The notes beneath the pieces were generated by a model. That model saw nothing but the letters and a program-made list of their open reading frames with translations, was not told the origin of the DNA and made no database searches. Positions 51,075 through 60,735 of a stretch of DNA of 64,000 nucleotides are shown piece by piece. The stretch is from Acinetobacter sp. ANC 4204 (GTDB lineage Bacteria; Pseudomonadota; Gammaproteobacteria; Pseudomonadales; Moraxellaceae), in the NCBI RefSeq assembly GCF_002135205.1, contig NZ_NEFZ01000002.1, forward strand, positions 1-64,000, in the 5' to 3' direction. Position 1 is the stretch's first letter, and every line of letters begins with the position of its first letter. A program made the translations under genes and the position numbers.

Positions 51075-52061
51075 CTAAACTTTTTTTCTTCTACCGCGCT
51101 TAGCTGTGTGGTCTTTTATGCGCTTTATATAATATTGTTCAGTAAATATTTGCCCAAAATACTCAACAGGCTGTTCACTCATATAAACAAAACCATATTG
51201 CTCATACAATTTTTTTGCAGCCTGATATGGTTGCTCAAGCCACGTTTCCACCGCCTGAAAGTCATGTAACTCACAAAATTGCATTGCATGTGACATAAGC
51301 CGTTGACCTATGCCCTGTCCGCGCCAAATATCATCCACCATCAACCACCGAAGTTGAGCATTGGCATTGCCTAAGTTTTCTGCATCAATCGCAACACAGC
51401 CCACAATACGATTTTGATGTAAGGCAAACCAAATTTCATTACGCGCCTGATCTAAGCGACCAATAAAATCAGCTAACTCGCGTGCAAACTGAATTTCAAT
51501 CACATCATGTGATGTGCTATTCATTCGATAAAACTGGCGCAACATATCAATCAGCCGGGCAACACAGCCTGTTTGATAGCCAGAGACAATTTGAATATTG
51601 GTAGTATGTATTGTAGTTGCTGAGATGCGAAAGTTTTTTAGTGTTTCAAGATACAGGGCTAAACCCTGCAAAATCAGTTGCTGTCCATGTTCATCTAAAT
51701 TTTGCAATGCCACACTGATCTGACTTTGATCAGCTCTATGAATATGGTGAACTGTACTGAGCCCCTGCTCGGTTAAGCAAACTAACTTGACACGTCCATC
51801 TTCGCTACTACTGAATTCCTCAATTTCACCCGTTTGTTTTAACTTGGCTAACATTCGGCTCACACTTGATTTGTCCAAACCCAAGTGTTCCACCAAAGAA
51901 ACTGCACTCAGTTGCCCTTGTTGCTCTAAACAAAGTAAACATTGCACTGACGATGATGACAATACTTGATCTAAACCATTCTGTAGACGACCATACTCAC
52001 GAACCAATTGCTGAGTAGACTGACGAATGTGATCAATTGGACTAATCGGCGTTCGACTCAT
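51075..52061 (-). CDS. MarR-GNAT fusion: transcription factor with acetyltransferase domain
   Basis: This 328-residue protein joins a MarR-type winged-helix domain (about residues 10-140: CLEQQGQLSAVSLVEHLGLDKSSVSRMLAKLKQTGEIEEFSSSEDGRVKLVCLTEQG) to a C-terminal GNAT N-acetyltransferase domain (about 155-315: LRWLMVDDIWRGQGIGQRLMSHAMQFCE, with the acetyl-CoA motif RGQGIG). MarR-GNAT fusions are known; regulator and enzyme may respond to the same small molecule, or the GNAT part may acetylate a protein. No obvious target gene is adjacent. The ATG at 52061 is preferred to a TTG four codons upstream. Confidence 0.9.
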   Translation of the reverse strand: MSRTPISPIDHIRQSTQQLVREYGRLQNGLDQVLSSSSVQCLLCLEQQGQLSAVSLVEHLGLDKSSVSRMLAKLKQTGEIEEFSSSEDGRVKLVCLTEQGLSTVHHIHRADQSQISVALQNLDEHGQQLILQGLALYLETLKNFRISATTIHTTNIQIVSGYQTGCVARLIDMLRQFYRMNSTSHDVIEIQFARELADFIGRLDQARNEIWFALHQNRIVGCVAIDAENLGNANAQLRWLMVDDIWRGQGIGQRLMSHAMQFCELHDFQAVETWLEQPYQAAKKLYEQYGFVYMSEQPVEYFGQIFTEQYYIKRIKDHTAKRGRRKKV

Positions 52062-52145
52062 AACGTTAGCCAACTTTAGTGTACATATCCAGCATATTTA
52101 CATACTCATAAAAACTAAACAATAGATAAAAAAATATTTTAGATA

Positions 52146-52180
52146 TAAAAAAACCTGCGAGCCTAAACTCGCAGGTTTTT
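52146..52180 (-). terminator. terminator after sthA
   Basis: Strong arms ACCTGCGAG/CTCGCAGGT with loop CCTAAA are flanked by A and T runs, just past the sthA stop on the minus strand. Confidence 0.92.
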
Positions 52181-52197
52181 GAAAAATATTATAAAAA

Positions 52198-53613
52198 TTA
52201 GAACAATCGATTCATACCGTTTAAAGTTGCAACCCGGTAAGCTTCCGCCATAGTTGGATAGTTGAATGTGGTTTCCACAAAATATTTGATGGTATTATTT
52301 GGACTATTCATCACAGCTTGACCAATGTGAATAATTTCCGAAGCGTTGTTACCGAAGCAATGTACACCCAGCACTTCCAAAGTTTCTCGGTGGAACAGAA
52401 TTTTCAATTCACCCACCGTGTCACCCGTAATTTGTGCACGTGCCAAGTGACGGAATGAAGCCTGACCCACTTCATACGGAATTTTTTCTTCAGTTAACTC
52501 TTGTTCAGTTTTACCAATCGAAGAAATTTCTGGAATGGTATAAATCCCTGTCGGAATATCAACAACAGGTTCAACGCCTTCCTCACCGCTCATATTTGCA
52601 CCCGCACAACGACCTTGGTCGTATGCAGCAGAAGCCAGTGAAGGCCAGCCAATCACATCACCTGCAGCATAAATATTTTCTACTTCGGTTTGGTACTGAT
52701 CATTCACCGTAATCTGACCACGACTGTTTGGTGTAATGCCAACATTTTCCAAACCTAAGCCATCCGTATTTCCAGAGCGGCCGTTACACCATAAAATGGC
52801 ATCGGCTTTAATTTTCTTACCGCTTTGCAAATGCAGTACCACGTGATCATCATAGGTTTCAAGATGATCAATCTGCTCATTATGGCGAATCAAAACACCT
52901 TGTTGGCGTAAGTGATAAGATAACGCATCTGAAATTTCATCATCAAGATAACTCAGCAGTTTGTGCTGTGTGTTAATCAAGTCAACTTTGTGATCTAGCC
53001 CAATAAAAATAGACGCATATTCACAACCAATGACACCTGCACCATAAATAATGATTTTTTGGATGGAATAATCAAGATCTAAAATTTTGTCTGAATCGAA
53101 TACACGCGGATGGTTAAAATCAAGCGCCGCAGGACGATATGGACGACTACCCGTTGCAATTACGATTTGTTTACATAGGATCGTTTCTTTAATGCCTTCA
53201 GGGCTAAACACTAAAACTGTATTTTGGTCTTGGACATAAGCGCGACCATGAAAAATATCAATTTTGTTACGGTCATAAAAACGTGAATGCGTATCTACTT
53301 GTTGTTGAATCACTTTATGTGCATTTTGAAGCACTTGCTTCATGGTAAACTGACGCCAGTCGCCCATTTTTTTAAACATTGGATCACGACGATAGCGAAT
53401 AATGCTCGATACCGTTTGACGTAAAGCCTTACTTGGAATGGTCCCCACGTGGGTACAGTTACCACCGAGCTGCTCACGTACATCCACAATCGCAACACGC
53501 TTGCCAGATTTGGCAAGTTTCATTGCCGCGCCTTCACCCGCAGGGCCTGAACCTAGAACGACCGCATCGTACTTAACGAAAGTTCCACCAACGACCTCTT
53601 TTTTACGTGGCAT
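52198..53613 (-). CDS. sthA: soluble pyridine nucleotide transhydrogenase
   Basis: SthA is a cytoplasmic flavoprotein that moves reducing equivalents between NADPH and NAD. The 471 residues have an FAD-binding Rossmann motif ([16 protein letters not shown]), a second nucleotide-binding motif ([14 protein letters not shown]) and the dimerisation domain. The disulfide motif of related reductases is replaced: [15 protein letters not shown] has Cys followed by Thr where the second Cys would be, the hallmark separating SthA from lipoamide dehydrogenase. It is monocistronic. Confidence 0.95.
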   Translation of the reverse strand: MPRKKEVVGGTFVKYDAVVLGSGPAGEGAAMKLAKSGKRVAIVDVREQLGGNCTHVGTIPSKALRQTVSSIIRYRRDPMFKKMGDWRQFTMKQVLQNAHKVIQQQVDTHSRFYDRNKIDIFHGRAYVQDQNTVLVFSPEGIKETILCKQIVIATGSRPYRPAALDFNHPRVFDSDKILDLDYSIQKIIIYGAGVIGCEYASIFIGLDHKVDLINTQHKLLSYLDDEISDALSYHLRQQGVLIRHNEQIDHLETYDDHVVLHLQSGKKIKADAILWCNGRSGNTDGLGLENVGITPNSRGQITVNDQYQTEVENIYAAGDVIGWPSLASAAYDQGRCAGANMSGEEGVEPVVDIPTGIYTIPEISSIGKTEQELTEEKIPYEVGQASFRHLARAQITGDTVGELKILFHRETLEVLGVHCFGNNASEIIHIGQAVMNSPNNTIKYFVETTFNYPTMAEAYRVATLNGMNRLF

Positions 53614-53823
53614 TCAACGCTCCTTCTTCAAAAAACTTATTACTTATCTTGGGCATATTATGACGTAATTGCAGGCAATTTGCTGTATTTAGCTTACATA
53701 TATTAAGTGATAACCACATTTAGTAAATGAATAGTATTTCTGCCCTATCAATTCGCATTTCCGCTATACTAAGAACTGCTATTTTTAGCATCTCCCCCGT
53801 CAAAAACAGTGGAATAGTTGAAT

Positions 53824-54837
53824 ATGTCTGAAAACCGTAAACCTGAGCAGGGTATCAAACTTCGTGGCGCAGAAAAGGTCGCGCGTATACCTGTAAAAGT
53901 TATTCCTACGGTTGAAACGCCACGCAAGCCGGATTGGATTCGCGTTAAAATGGCAGCACCCGAAGAAGTGCAACGCATTAAATCAACCCTACGTGAACAA
54001 AAACTACATACCGTTTGTGAAGAAGCAGCATGTCCAAACCTACCTGAATGTTTTGGTGGGGGTACTGCAACCTTTATGATTATGGGTGACATTTGTACAC
54101 GTCGTTGTCCTTTCTGCGACGTGGCACATGGTCGTCCTAACGCACTTGACGCAGACGAACCACGTCACATGGCTGAAACGATTTCAAACTTAGGTCTAAA
54201 ATATGCCGTGATCACTTCTGTAGACCGTGATGACTTACTTGACGGTGGTGCACAACACTTTGTTGATTGTATTAAAGAAGCACGTGCATTAAGCCCGAAT
54301 ACTTTACTTGAGATTTTAGTCCCTGACTTCCGTGGTCGTATGGACATTGCGCTTCGCATTATGACCGAGTGTCCACCTGATGTTTTCAACCACAACATTG
54401 AAACGGTGCCACGTTTATACAAAGCAATGCGTCCGGGTTCAGACTACCAACACTCTTTAAATCTGTTGAAAATGTTTAAAGAATACTGCCCTGACGTTCC
54501 AACCAAATGTGGTTTGATGGTCGGTATTGGTGAAACTGAAGAAGAAGTCATTTCACTTTTAGATGACTTGCATGCACACGGCGTTGACTATGTAACGATT
54601 GGTCAGTATTTACAGCCTTCAAAAGAGCATGCGCCGATTGACCGCTTTGTTACACCAGAAGAATTTGAACGTTACACTGCACATGGTCAAAAGCTAGGCT
54701 TTAGAAATATTTGGGCAGCACCAATGGTTCGCTCAAGTTACTTCGCTGACCGTCAATACTATGGCGAACCTGTACCAGCAGTACGTCGCAAAGTAGACCC
54801 TGCGAAAAAGATTGCCGTTCAAACGATTGAAGCTTAA
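53824..54837 (+). CDS. lipA: lipoyl synthase
   Basis: LipA is a radical SAM enzyme that inserts two sulfurs into octanoyl chains to make lipoyl cofactors for dehydrogenase complexes. The 337 residues include the auxiliary cluster motif [12 protein letters not shown] and the SAM-cluster motif [13 protein letters not shown], plus [24 protein letters not shown] and the C-terminal [10 protein letters not shown], all diagnostic. The ATG at 53824 is taken rather than a TTG two codons upstream. Octanoyltransferase lipB is not adjacent. Confidence 0.97.
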   Translation: MSENRKPEQGIKLRGAEKVARIPVKVIPTVETPRKPDWIRVKMAAPEEVQRIKSTLREQKLHTVCEEAACPNLPECFGGGTATFMIMGDICTRRCPFCDVAHGRPNALDADEPRHMAETISNLGLKYAVITSVDRDDLLDGGAQHFVDCIKEARALSPNTLLEILVPDFRGRMDIALRIMTECPPDVFNHNIETVPRLYKAMRPGSDYQHSLNLLKMFKEYCPDVPTKCGLMVGIGETEEEVISLLDDLHAHGVDYVTIGQYLQPSKEHAPIDRFVTPEEFERYTAHGQKLGFRNIWAAPMVRSSYFADRQYYGEPVPAVRRKVDPAKKIAVQTIEA

Positions 54838-54872
54838 TTTCCTGTGGTGTTAAACAGTTAAATGCAAAAATT

Positions 54873-54899
54873 AAAAGCCCTCATCTGAGGGCTTTTTTT
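54873..54899 (+). terminator. terminator after lipA
   Basis: The arms AAAAGCCCTCA/TGAGGGCTTTT with loop TC continue into seven Ts, about 35 bases after the stop. Confidence 0.92.
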
Positions 54900-55127
54900 A
54901 TTACAGACTTCGTTCTTTATATTTTTCAATTACGTATTCATACATTTCTAACACAGTCATTGCTCAAAAAACACCCTAAGCTAATTCAAAGTCTAAAATA
55001 ATTGTATTACTACACATCAGATCAAAATCATTTTATTACACCTTTTTAGTCTACGTTTTGCCCTATTTTCCGCGAAATTTTATAAAACGTATGACTCACC
55101 TCACGGTGTAAACAACGGGAGGTTTCA

Positions 55128-57602
55128 ATGGGTTTCATTTTCGCCATTCTGCTTTTAATCTGTACCCTCTGGGCTATTTTTTATTTTGAAGTCAGTCGCC
55201 TTATTGGTGCTGCAATGGTTATTTTTGCATCCCTATTCACTGCTATTTTTATTAATCCGTGGTCACTACTTCTAGGTCTACCCTTAATTATTCTCAGCCT
55301 GATTGTGGTTATTGATCCATTACGCAAGTCCTTAATCACGCAACCTGCATATAAAGCTTTAACCAAAGCCATGCCGAGTATGAGCAGTACCGAACGCGAA
55401 GCATTGGATGCAGGCACCAGTTGGTGGGAAAAAGAACTATTTATGGGTGCGCCTGACTGGAAAAAATTTGATGGTTATGTCTACCCAACTTTGTCTGCTG
55501 AGGAGCAATCCTTCTTAGATCATGAAGTTGAACACCTTTGCGGTTTACTCAATGAATGGGAAATTCATCACCACTTAAAAGATCTTCCTGTTGAAGCATG
55601 GCAATACATCAAAGAACAAGGCTTTTTGGGTTTAATTATTCCCAAAGAATACGGCGGTCGTGCGTTTAGCTCCTTTGCCCAAAGCCGCATCATGAGCAAA
55701 ATTTCTTCACGTTCACTGACTACTGCCGTCAGTTGTATGGTGCCCAACTCTCTAGGCCCAGGTGAGTTGCTTTTACATTATGGAACTGAGGAACAAAAAC
55801 AACGCTATCTACCGGGACTCGCCAAAGGTGAAGAAATCCCCTGTTTTGGTTTAACCAGTCCCGAGGCTGGTTCAGACGCAGGTGCAATACCTGATACAGG
55901 CGTGGTCTGTTATGGCATGTTTGAAGGCCGAGAAATACTCGGTTTACGTATGAACTTTTCAAAACGCTGGATTACTCTAGCACCTATTGCGACTGTGATT
56001 GGTCTCGCTTTTAAACTCTATGACCCTGATGGACTCTTAGGCGATGCAAGCAAAACTGAATACGGTATCACCTGCGCCTTATTACCTGCCAGCCATGCAG
56101 GTGTCCAAGTCGGTGCACGCCATAATCCTGGTTCTCCTTTTATGAATGGAACGGTCGATGGACAAGATGTTTTTATCCCACTCGATTGGATTATTGGTGG
56201 GGTAGAAAATGCAGGTAAAGGTTGGCGCATGCTGATGGAGTGCTTAGCCGTAGGTCGCGGTATTTCCCTACCTGCGCTCTCCACTGCTTCTGCTGAAATG
56301 GCCTATTTAAGCGTCGGTGCTTTTGCCAAAGTCCGCCAACAGTTTAAAATTTCTGTGGGACATTTTGAAGGTGTGCAAGAAGCCACCAGTGATATTGCCA
56401 GCGGTGCGTATATGTTAGAAGCTTTTCGCTATATGGTGACCTGTGGTTTAAATGAAGGTGGAAAACCTGCTGTAATGACAGCTATGGCCAAATACTATGC
56501 CACTGAAACCATGCGTAAAATTGTCAATCACGGCATGGATGTCGTTGGTGGACGGGCTGTGCAAATGGGGCCACGCAATTTTTTAGCACTGAATTATCAA
56601 GCCATCCCCATTTCGATTACTGTTGAAGGGGCCAATATTTTAAGCCGTTCTTTAATGATCTTTGGTCAAGGCTCTATGCGCTGTCATCCTTATTTATATG
56701 AAGAGCTGCAACTCCTTCAAGTAGAAGATACAAAAACCGCTTTAGCGCCTTTCGACACGCTACTTTTTAAACATTTGGCTTATACCTTTAACCGAACAGC
56801 ACGTTCATTCAGTTATGGCATATTCGGTGGTCCTTCAGATGCTTCCGCACAGACAGATGATTTCTCACGTCCTTTTTACAAAACCATTAACCGTTTCAGT
56901 GCCAACTTCGCTTTAACCGCAGACCTTTGTTTAGGCTTACTTGCAGGTGATATTAAGCGCAAAGAAATGCTTTCAGGGCGTTTAGCCGACATTCATGCTT
57001 ATTTATTTATCGCGACTGCTATTTTGAAGTTTTATGAAAAAGGACAACGTAGTGAGGTGGAACAACAACATGCTCAATTGGCTTTAGAAAAAGCATTTGT
57101 GCAAATTCAGGATGCATTTGATGGGCTATTTGCAAACTTTCCTATACGAGCCGCAGCTTGCGTAGTCAAGTTCATCTGTTTCCCTTTTGGTCGTGTTGCC
57201 CAACAACCAAGTGACCAGTTAAAAACACAATTAGGACTTGCTATCATGGAAAATAACCCGTTCCGTGAACAACTGAAGCAGCATGTTTTTTACAATACCG
57301 ATCCCGATGATGTCTTTGGGCGTATGGAAAATGCGTTCCAAGCAGCATTAAAGATTGATCCGCTGTGGACGAAGTTTAAAAAAGCAGAGTCCAAAGAACA
57401 ATTTGAAGGCTTAGATTTTGAATCACATATTCAACATGCACTTGAAACAGGGTTCATCAGCTCTGAGGAAGCGGATCAATTGCTTCATTACAATGCTCAA
57501 CGCTTTGATAGTATGCTCACCGATATTTTCGACCATAAACTTAAACAGACACTAGATTTAAAGAATCCCTACCACACTAAAATTTCAGATATTAGACTCT
57601 AA
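55128..57602 (+). CDS. fadE: acyl-CoA dehydrogenase FadE
   Basis: FadE catalyses the first dehydrogenation of fatty acid beta-oxidation. This 824-residue protein is close to the E. coli length (814). Two or three hydrophobic segments in the first 65 residues suggest membrane association, as in other FadE proteins. The dehydrogenase core shows PCFGLTSPEAGSDAGAIPDTG (substrate/FAD region), MNFSKRWITLAPIATVIGLAFKL and VEGANILSRSLMIFGQGSMRCHPYL near the catalytic region, followed by the family-specific DUF1974-type C-terminal domain. GGGAGG precedes the ATG. It has its own promoter and terminator. Confidence 0.95.
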   Translation: MGFIFAILLLICTLWAIFYFEVSRLIGAAMVIFASLFTAIFINPWSLLLGLPLIILSLIVVIDPLRKSLITQPAYKALTKAMPSMSSTEREALDAGTSWWEKELFMGAPDWKKFDGYVYPTLSAEEQSFLDHEVEHLCGLLNEWEIHHHLKDLPVEAWQYIKEQGFLGLIIPKEYGGRAFSSFAQSRIMSKISSRSLTTAVSCMVPNSLGPGELLLHYGTEEQKQRYLPGLAKGEEIPCFGLTSPEAGSDAGAIPDTGVVCYGMFEGREILGLRMNFSKRWITLAPIATVIGLAFKLYDPDGLLGDASKTEYGITCALLPASHAGVQVGARHNPGSPFMNGTVDGQDVFIPLDWIIGGVENAGKGWRMLMECLAVGRGISLPALSTASAEMAYLSVGAFAKVRQQFKISVGHFEGVQEATSDIASGAYMLEAFRYMVTCGLNEGGKPAVMTAMAKYYATETMRKIVNHGMDVVGGRAVQMGPRNFLALNYQAIPISITVEGANILSRSLMIFGQGSMRCHPYLYEELQLLQVEDTKTALAPFDTLLFKHLAYTFNRTARSFSYGIFGGPSDASAQTDDFSRPFYKTINRFSANFALTADLCLGLLAGDIKRKEMLSGRLADIHAYLFIATAILKFYEKGQRSEVEQQHAQLALEKAFVQIQDAFDGLFANFPIRAAACVVKFICFPFGRVAQQPSDQLKTQLGLAIMENNPFREQLKQHVFYNTDPDDVFGRMENAFQAALKIDPLWTKFKKAESKEQFEGLDFESHIQHALETGFISSEEADQLLHYNAQRFDSMLTDIFDHKLKQTLDLKNPYHTKISDIRL

Positions 57603-57634
57603 TCGTCTTATCGGTTTTGTGGAATTGCTAAAAG

Positions 57635-57660
57635 ATAAAAGTCCATTCACGGGCTTTTAT
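57635..57660 (+). terminator. terminator after fadE
   Basis: The arms ATAAAAGTCC and GGGCTTTTAT (one G-T wobble) have loop ATTCAC. The U-rich part is the 3' arm. Confidence 0.7.
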
Positions 57661-57700
57661 TGTATTCATACCAAGATAAACTTAACCGTAAAGGACAGCT

Positions 57701-57961
57701 TTAAATCCAGTACACATTTAAACTGTAATAGAACTCTTCCACTTCCAAACGGACTTGATATCCCAATTGGGTGAGTTCTGCTGAAAAACAGCGAATATCT
57801 TGTAAAGGTAAATGTTTTGGTAGCACTGTAAATACCGCAGTATTTCCCTGTTTGGCACTTTCTTCAATCAATGAGGCCAAACGTAATTTGTAGATCTCAA
57901 TATCTAAATACGCTTGGTTAGACATAATTTTTGCTTGTTCAGCATTAATAAAAGCAGCCAT
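57701..57961 (-). CDS. small hypothetical protein
   Basis: This 86-residue soluble protein is not recognised. It begins MAAFINAEQAKIMSNQAYLDIEIYKLRLASLIEESAKQGNTAVFTVLP and ends ...QVRLEVEEFYYSLNVYWI, with alternating helix and strand character that recalls a small alpha/beta domain. The ATG at 57961 has GAGGAAAGGA directly upstream, so it is preferred to an in-frame TTG four codons earlier. It stands alone between fadE and the iron operon. Confidence 0.75.
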   Translation of the reverse strand: MAAFINAEQAKIMSNQAYLDIEIYKLRLASLIEESAKQGNTAVFTVLPKHLPLQDIRCFSAELTQLGYQVRLEVEEFYYSLNVYWI

Positions 57962-58235
57962 TCCTTTCCTCAAATTACATCATTGTATAGGCAATGAAAA
58001 TAACGCAGAAACAAATACTCAATCAGATGATTTAGTAACGCCATGTAGCCTTTTCGGCTAAAAAAAATCTTCAAAATTTAATAAATTTAATATTCTTCTA
58101 CCGTTGCTTTAAATCTTACTCATTTAGAGGCTCACCAAACATTACAGAAAAAATAAATAAAATTACCATCTATTTAATTTAAATAATAATTGTTATCATT
58201 TACAACACTGTTTACTAAAGCACCAACTGTCTTCC
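57962..58235. other. divergent spacer containing a candidate Fur box
   Basis: This 274-base A/T-rich spacer lies between the small 57701 gene and the DUF3649 gene. It holds the candidate Fur box at 58182-58203 and no other recognisable gene. Confidence 0.55.
58182..58203 (+). promoter_or_regulatory. candidate Fur box upstream of the DUF3649/PepSY operon
   Basis: AATAATTGTTATCATTTAC (58185-58203) matches the 19-base Fur consensus at about 13 of 19 positions by eye. It lies some 30-50 bases before the first start codon of an operon whose families are associated with iron uptake, so repression by Fur under iron-replete conditions is likely. Confidence 0.6.
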
Positions 58236-58586
58236 ATGAATAGCACCACTCAAATTGATGCCTTGGTTCATTCGGAAAAAGTTCGTCCGAAACCAACCAA
58301 AAAGAAAAAAGTCGATACCCCCGTTAGCTACCGCCTTATGGTGTTGTACCGATTTGCTCTTGCCTTACTTGGAGGCTATCTCCTTGCAGCACTTTCTGCA
58401 TTAGCCATTGCTAAAATCTTTATAGCCAATCCTGTGAATGCGGCTATGAGCGCTACACTCATTGCATTTTGTCTTAACTGTGCTGCCTTTATTTGGGTCT
58501 TTATGGTTCAAAAAACCTTAAAAGCAACGCTCGGTATTGCTGTGCCATGTATTGCACTGTATGCCCTACTCAAATTTTTAGGATAG
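58236..58586 (+). CDS. DUF3649-family membrane protein, iron-associated
   Basis: This 116-residue inner membrane protein has a lysine-rich cytoplasmic N-terminus (RPKPTKKKKVD) and three probable helices (SYRLMVLYRFALALLGGYLLAALSALAIA, NAAMSATLIAFCLNCAAFIWVFMV, ATLGIAVPCIALYALLKFL). The V-S-Y-R...R-x-A...GGY start is typical of DUF3649, which commonly precedes PepSY and DUF3325 genes in iron-regulated clusters. It starts the three-gene unit and follows a candidate Fur box. Confidence 0.82.
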   Translation: MNSTTQIDALVHSEKVRPKPTKKKKVDTPVSYRLMVLYRFALALLGGYLLAALSALAIAKIFIANPVNAAMSATLIAFCLNCAAFIWVFMVQKTLKATLGIAVPCIALYALLKFLG

Positions 58587-58593
58587 TTTTTCA

Positions 58594-60321
58594 ATGCGTG
58601 TTGATCAAAAAGCGGAAGGACCGCGCCAATCCATGTCATGGTTGCATACATGGGCCAGTCTCATTTTAGGGTGGCTGCTGTATGCAATTTTTGTGACTGG
58701 AACACTCAGTTTTTTCCAAAATGAAATTTCTACTTGGATGAAACCTGAAACCCATCAATCTATCCCTGCGCAGTCTCAAGTACAACAAATGCAGGTCGCA
58801 CTCAACTATTTACAAAAAAACCACCCTGATGCAGGCAGTTGGAACATTCAACTACCCAACTCACGGCAAACTACGACTGAAGTAACTATTCGTGCCGTTG
58901 GCGAAGACCCGAAAGCACGTCGTGGTGGGACACGGATCACCTTAGACAGTGCCACTGGTGAAGTGATTGAACCACGAGATACACGTGGTGGTGGGTTCCT
59001 GTACCGTTTCCATTTTGAATTATACGGTTTACCGCGTCTGTGGACACGTTGGTTGGTCGGGATTGCCACCATGTTCATGTTGGTTGCAATTGTTAGCGGT
59101 ATCATCACCCATAAAAAAATCTTTAAGGACTTCTTTACCTTTCGCTCAGGCAAAGGTCAGCGTTCATGGCTGGATGCACACAATGCAACCGCTGTTTTTG
59201 CATTGCCTTTTCATCTAATGATTACTTTTAGTGGCTTACTACTGCTCATGTTTATGTTCATGCCTTGGGGAATTAACCAAGCGTATGAAAATAGACAACA
59301 GTTCTTACGTGACCAACAGGCCAGCATGATTGAGCAGCCCCAAAAAGCTGAAGATCAGCAGCGCGAAGGTCGAGGTCAACGCGAAGGCGAAAGAGCGGAT
59401 CGTGGAGAGCGCGGACAGCAACGTGGTGAACATGCTCAAGGTCGTGGTGGCGAACATCCACAACCTGTACTCCATCCTGCACCACTGACAGACCTAGCGC
59501 CGATTATGGTGACAGTACAACAGCAGTGGAAAGACAATCCAATTGCTTCGATTAACATTATTTCACCCAATACAGACCAAGCCAAAATTGAGTTCCGTGC
59601 CTTGCGTGCTGAAAGTGTCGCGCATCGCAATGTCTATGCAACACTCAACTACAATGGGGTCACGGGTCAAGATGAAACGGATAAAAATATACGGATAAAA
59701 AACCCATCTATTCCAAGTGGTATCTATAACGTGGTCACCGTCTTACACGAAGCTCGCGGCGTCGATTTGGCTCTTCGTTGGTTGCTATTCTGTTCGGGCA
59801 TTTTAGGCACGCTCATGGTCGCTACAGGTCTGATTCTTTGGTGTGTAAAACGCGCACCCCAACAGCAAAAACAAGGCTACAAATCGTTTGGTTTCCAACT
59901 GGTTGAAGTCCTGAATATTGCAGCCATTATTGGTTTACCTTTGGCCTGCGCGGCATATTTTTATGCCAACCGCTTCATCCCTGCAGATGTAGAAATGCGT
60001 CTAAACTGGGAGATTCGTAGCTTCTTTACGGTATGGTTACTCACGCTAATTTATGCCATTTTCCGTTCCCATCGCCAAGCATGGTTAGACTTACTGATAT
60101 TGGCAATACTCGCTTTCGCCCTGTTACCAGTGGTCAACTTGATGACAGGTGGCCAAGCTTTATGGAACAGCATTGCGCAGGGTCAGTGGATGATTGCATC
60201 GGTTGACCTAGCCATGTGGGTAATGGCAGTGATCTTCTATTTCGCTTATAACAAAGTTAAAAAGCATCAAGGTTTGCCGAATAAAAAAGTGAAAGCACCT
60301 GTTCAGGAGGCCAAAGCATGA
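58594..60321 (+). CDS. PepSY-associated membrane protein, probable ferric reductase-type iron protein
   Basis: This 575-residue inner membrane protein has four or five main helices (WLHTWASLILGWLLYAIFVTGTLSFF; LVGIATMFMLVAIVSGIITHKK; FHLMITFSGLLLLMFMFMPWG; LLFCSGILGTLMVATGLILW) and PepSY-like periplasmic regions. Conserved histidines in WLHTW, THKK, DAHN and FHLM could bind haem or metal, as suggested for siderophore-reducing PepSY proteins. A low-complexity insert rich in Arg, Glu, Gln and Gly (about residues 250-290) interrupts the second periplasmic region. It shares ATGA with the next gene. A role in ferric-siderophore reduction is inferred. Confidence 0.85.
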   Translation: MRVDQKAEGPRQSMSWLHTWASLILGWLLYAIFVTGTLSFFQNEISTWMKPETHQSIPAQSQVQQMQVALNYLQKNHPDAGSWNIQLPNSRQTTTEVTIRAVGEDPKARRGGTRITLDSATGEVIEPRDTRGGGFLYRFHFELYGLPRLWTRWLVGIATMFMLVAIVSGIITHKKIFKDFFTFRSGKGQRSWLDAHNATAVFALPFHLMITFSGLLLLMFMFMPWGINQAYENRQQFLRDQQASMIEQPQKAEDQQREGRGQREGERADRGERGQQRGEHAQGRGGEHPQPVLHPAPLTDLAPIMVTVQQQWKDNPIASINIISPNTDQAKIEFRALRAESVAHRNVYATLNYNGVTGQDETDKNIRIKNPSIPSGIYNVVTVLHEARGVDLALRWLLFCSGILGTLMVATGLILWCVKRAPQQQKQGYKSFGFQLVEVLNIAAIIGLPLACAAYFYANRFIPADVEMRLNWEIRSFFTVWLLTLIYAIFRSHRQAWLDLLILAILAFALLPVVNLMTGGQALWNSIAQGQWMIASVDLAMWVMAVIFYFAYNKVKKHQGLPNKKVKAPVQEAKA

Positions 60322-60656
60322 TTTGGTTTCTAATGATATGGGCTTTAGCAACCCTAGGTTTTTTTGCTCTTGCCAGCAGTATGTCTAAACATCAAAAGCA
60401 AATCTTTAGCAAAGAATTGACACTTCAGCAAACCCGCTTAGCAACCACTATAGGTTGGTTACTCCTCATTGTTTCTTTATTCATTTGCTTAACGCAAGGA
60501 CACTGGAGCACTGAAATCAGTTATTGGGTTGGCGTGATTAGCTTCGCGGCGTTGTTTGTTGGACTTTGCTTGAGTTATTTTGAGCAAAAAATTAGGAATA
60601 TCGCTGTTTCAGTTTTACTCATATTTATATCCAGTCTAACTTTGCACCTGATCTAA
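60318..60656 (+). CDS. DUF3325-family small membrane protein
   Basis: This 112-residue inner membrane protein has four short helices (MIWFLMIWALATLGFFALASSM; ATTIGWLLLIVSLFICLTQG; WVGVISFAALFVGLCLSYF; ISVLLIFISSLTLHLI-like end) and a mid-helix SMSKHQKQIF motif. Position and size fit DUF3325, the usual third member of the DUF3649-PepSY-DUF3325 cluster. Four-base ATGA overlap with the PepSY gene indicates translational coupling. A terminator follows immediately. Confidence 0.83.
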   Translation: MIWFLMIWALATLGFFALASSMSKHQKQIFSKELTLQQTRLATTIGWLLLIVSLFICLTQGHWSTEISYWVGVISFAALFVGLCLSYFEQKIRNIAVSVLLIFISSLTLHLI

Positions 60657-60660
60657 GCCT

Positions 60661-60687
60661 AAAAGCCAATCTTCGGATTGGCTTTTT
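60661..60687 (+). terminator. terminator after the DUF3325 gene
   Basis: Perfect 11-base arms AAAAGCCAATC/GATTGGCTTTT with tetraloop TTCG are followed by T. It lies between the iron operon and the Sel1 gene and excludes the earlier TTG start of that gene. Confidence 0.92.
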
Positions 60688-60735
60688 CACTTGAAAGCAT
60701 TAGGCTATCCACAGTTTAAATCTTTGGTTATTTCT

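Noticed and set aside
52198..53613. Lipoamide dehydrogenase instead of SthA
   Set aside because: The second redox cysteine is missing (CTHVGT), and the [15 protein letters not shown] motif fits SthA.
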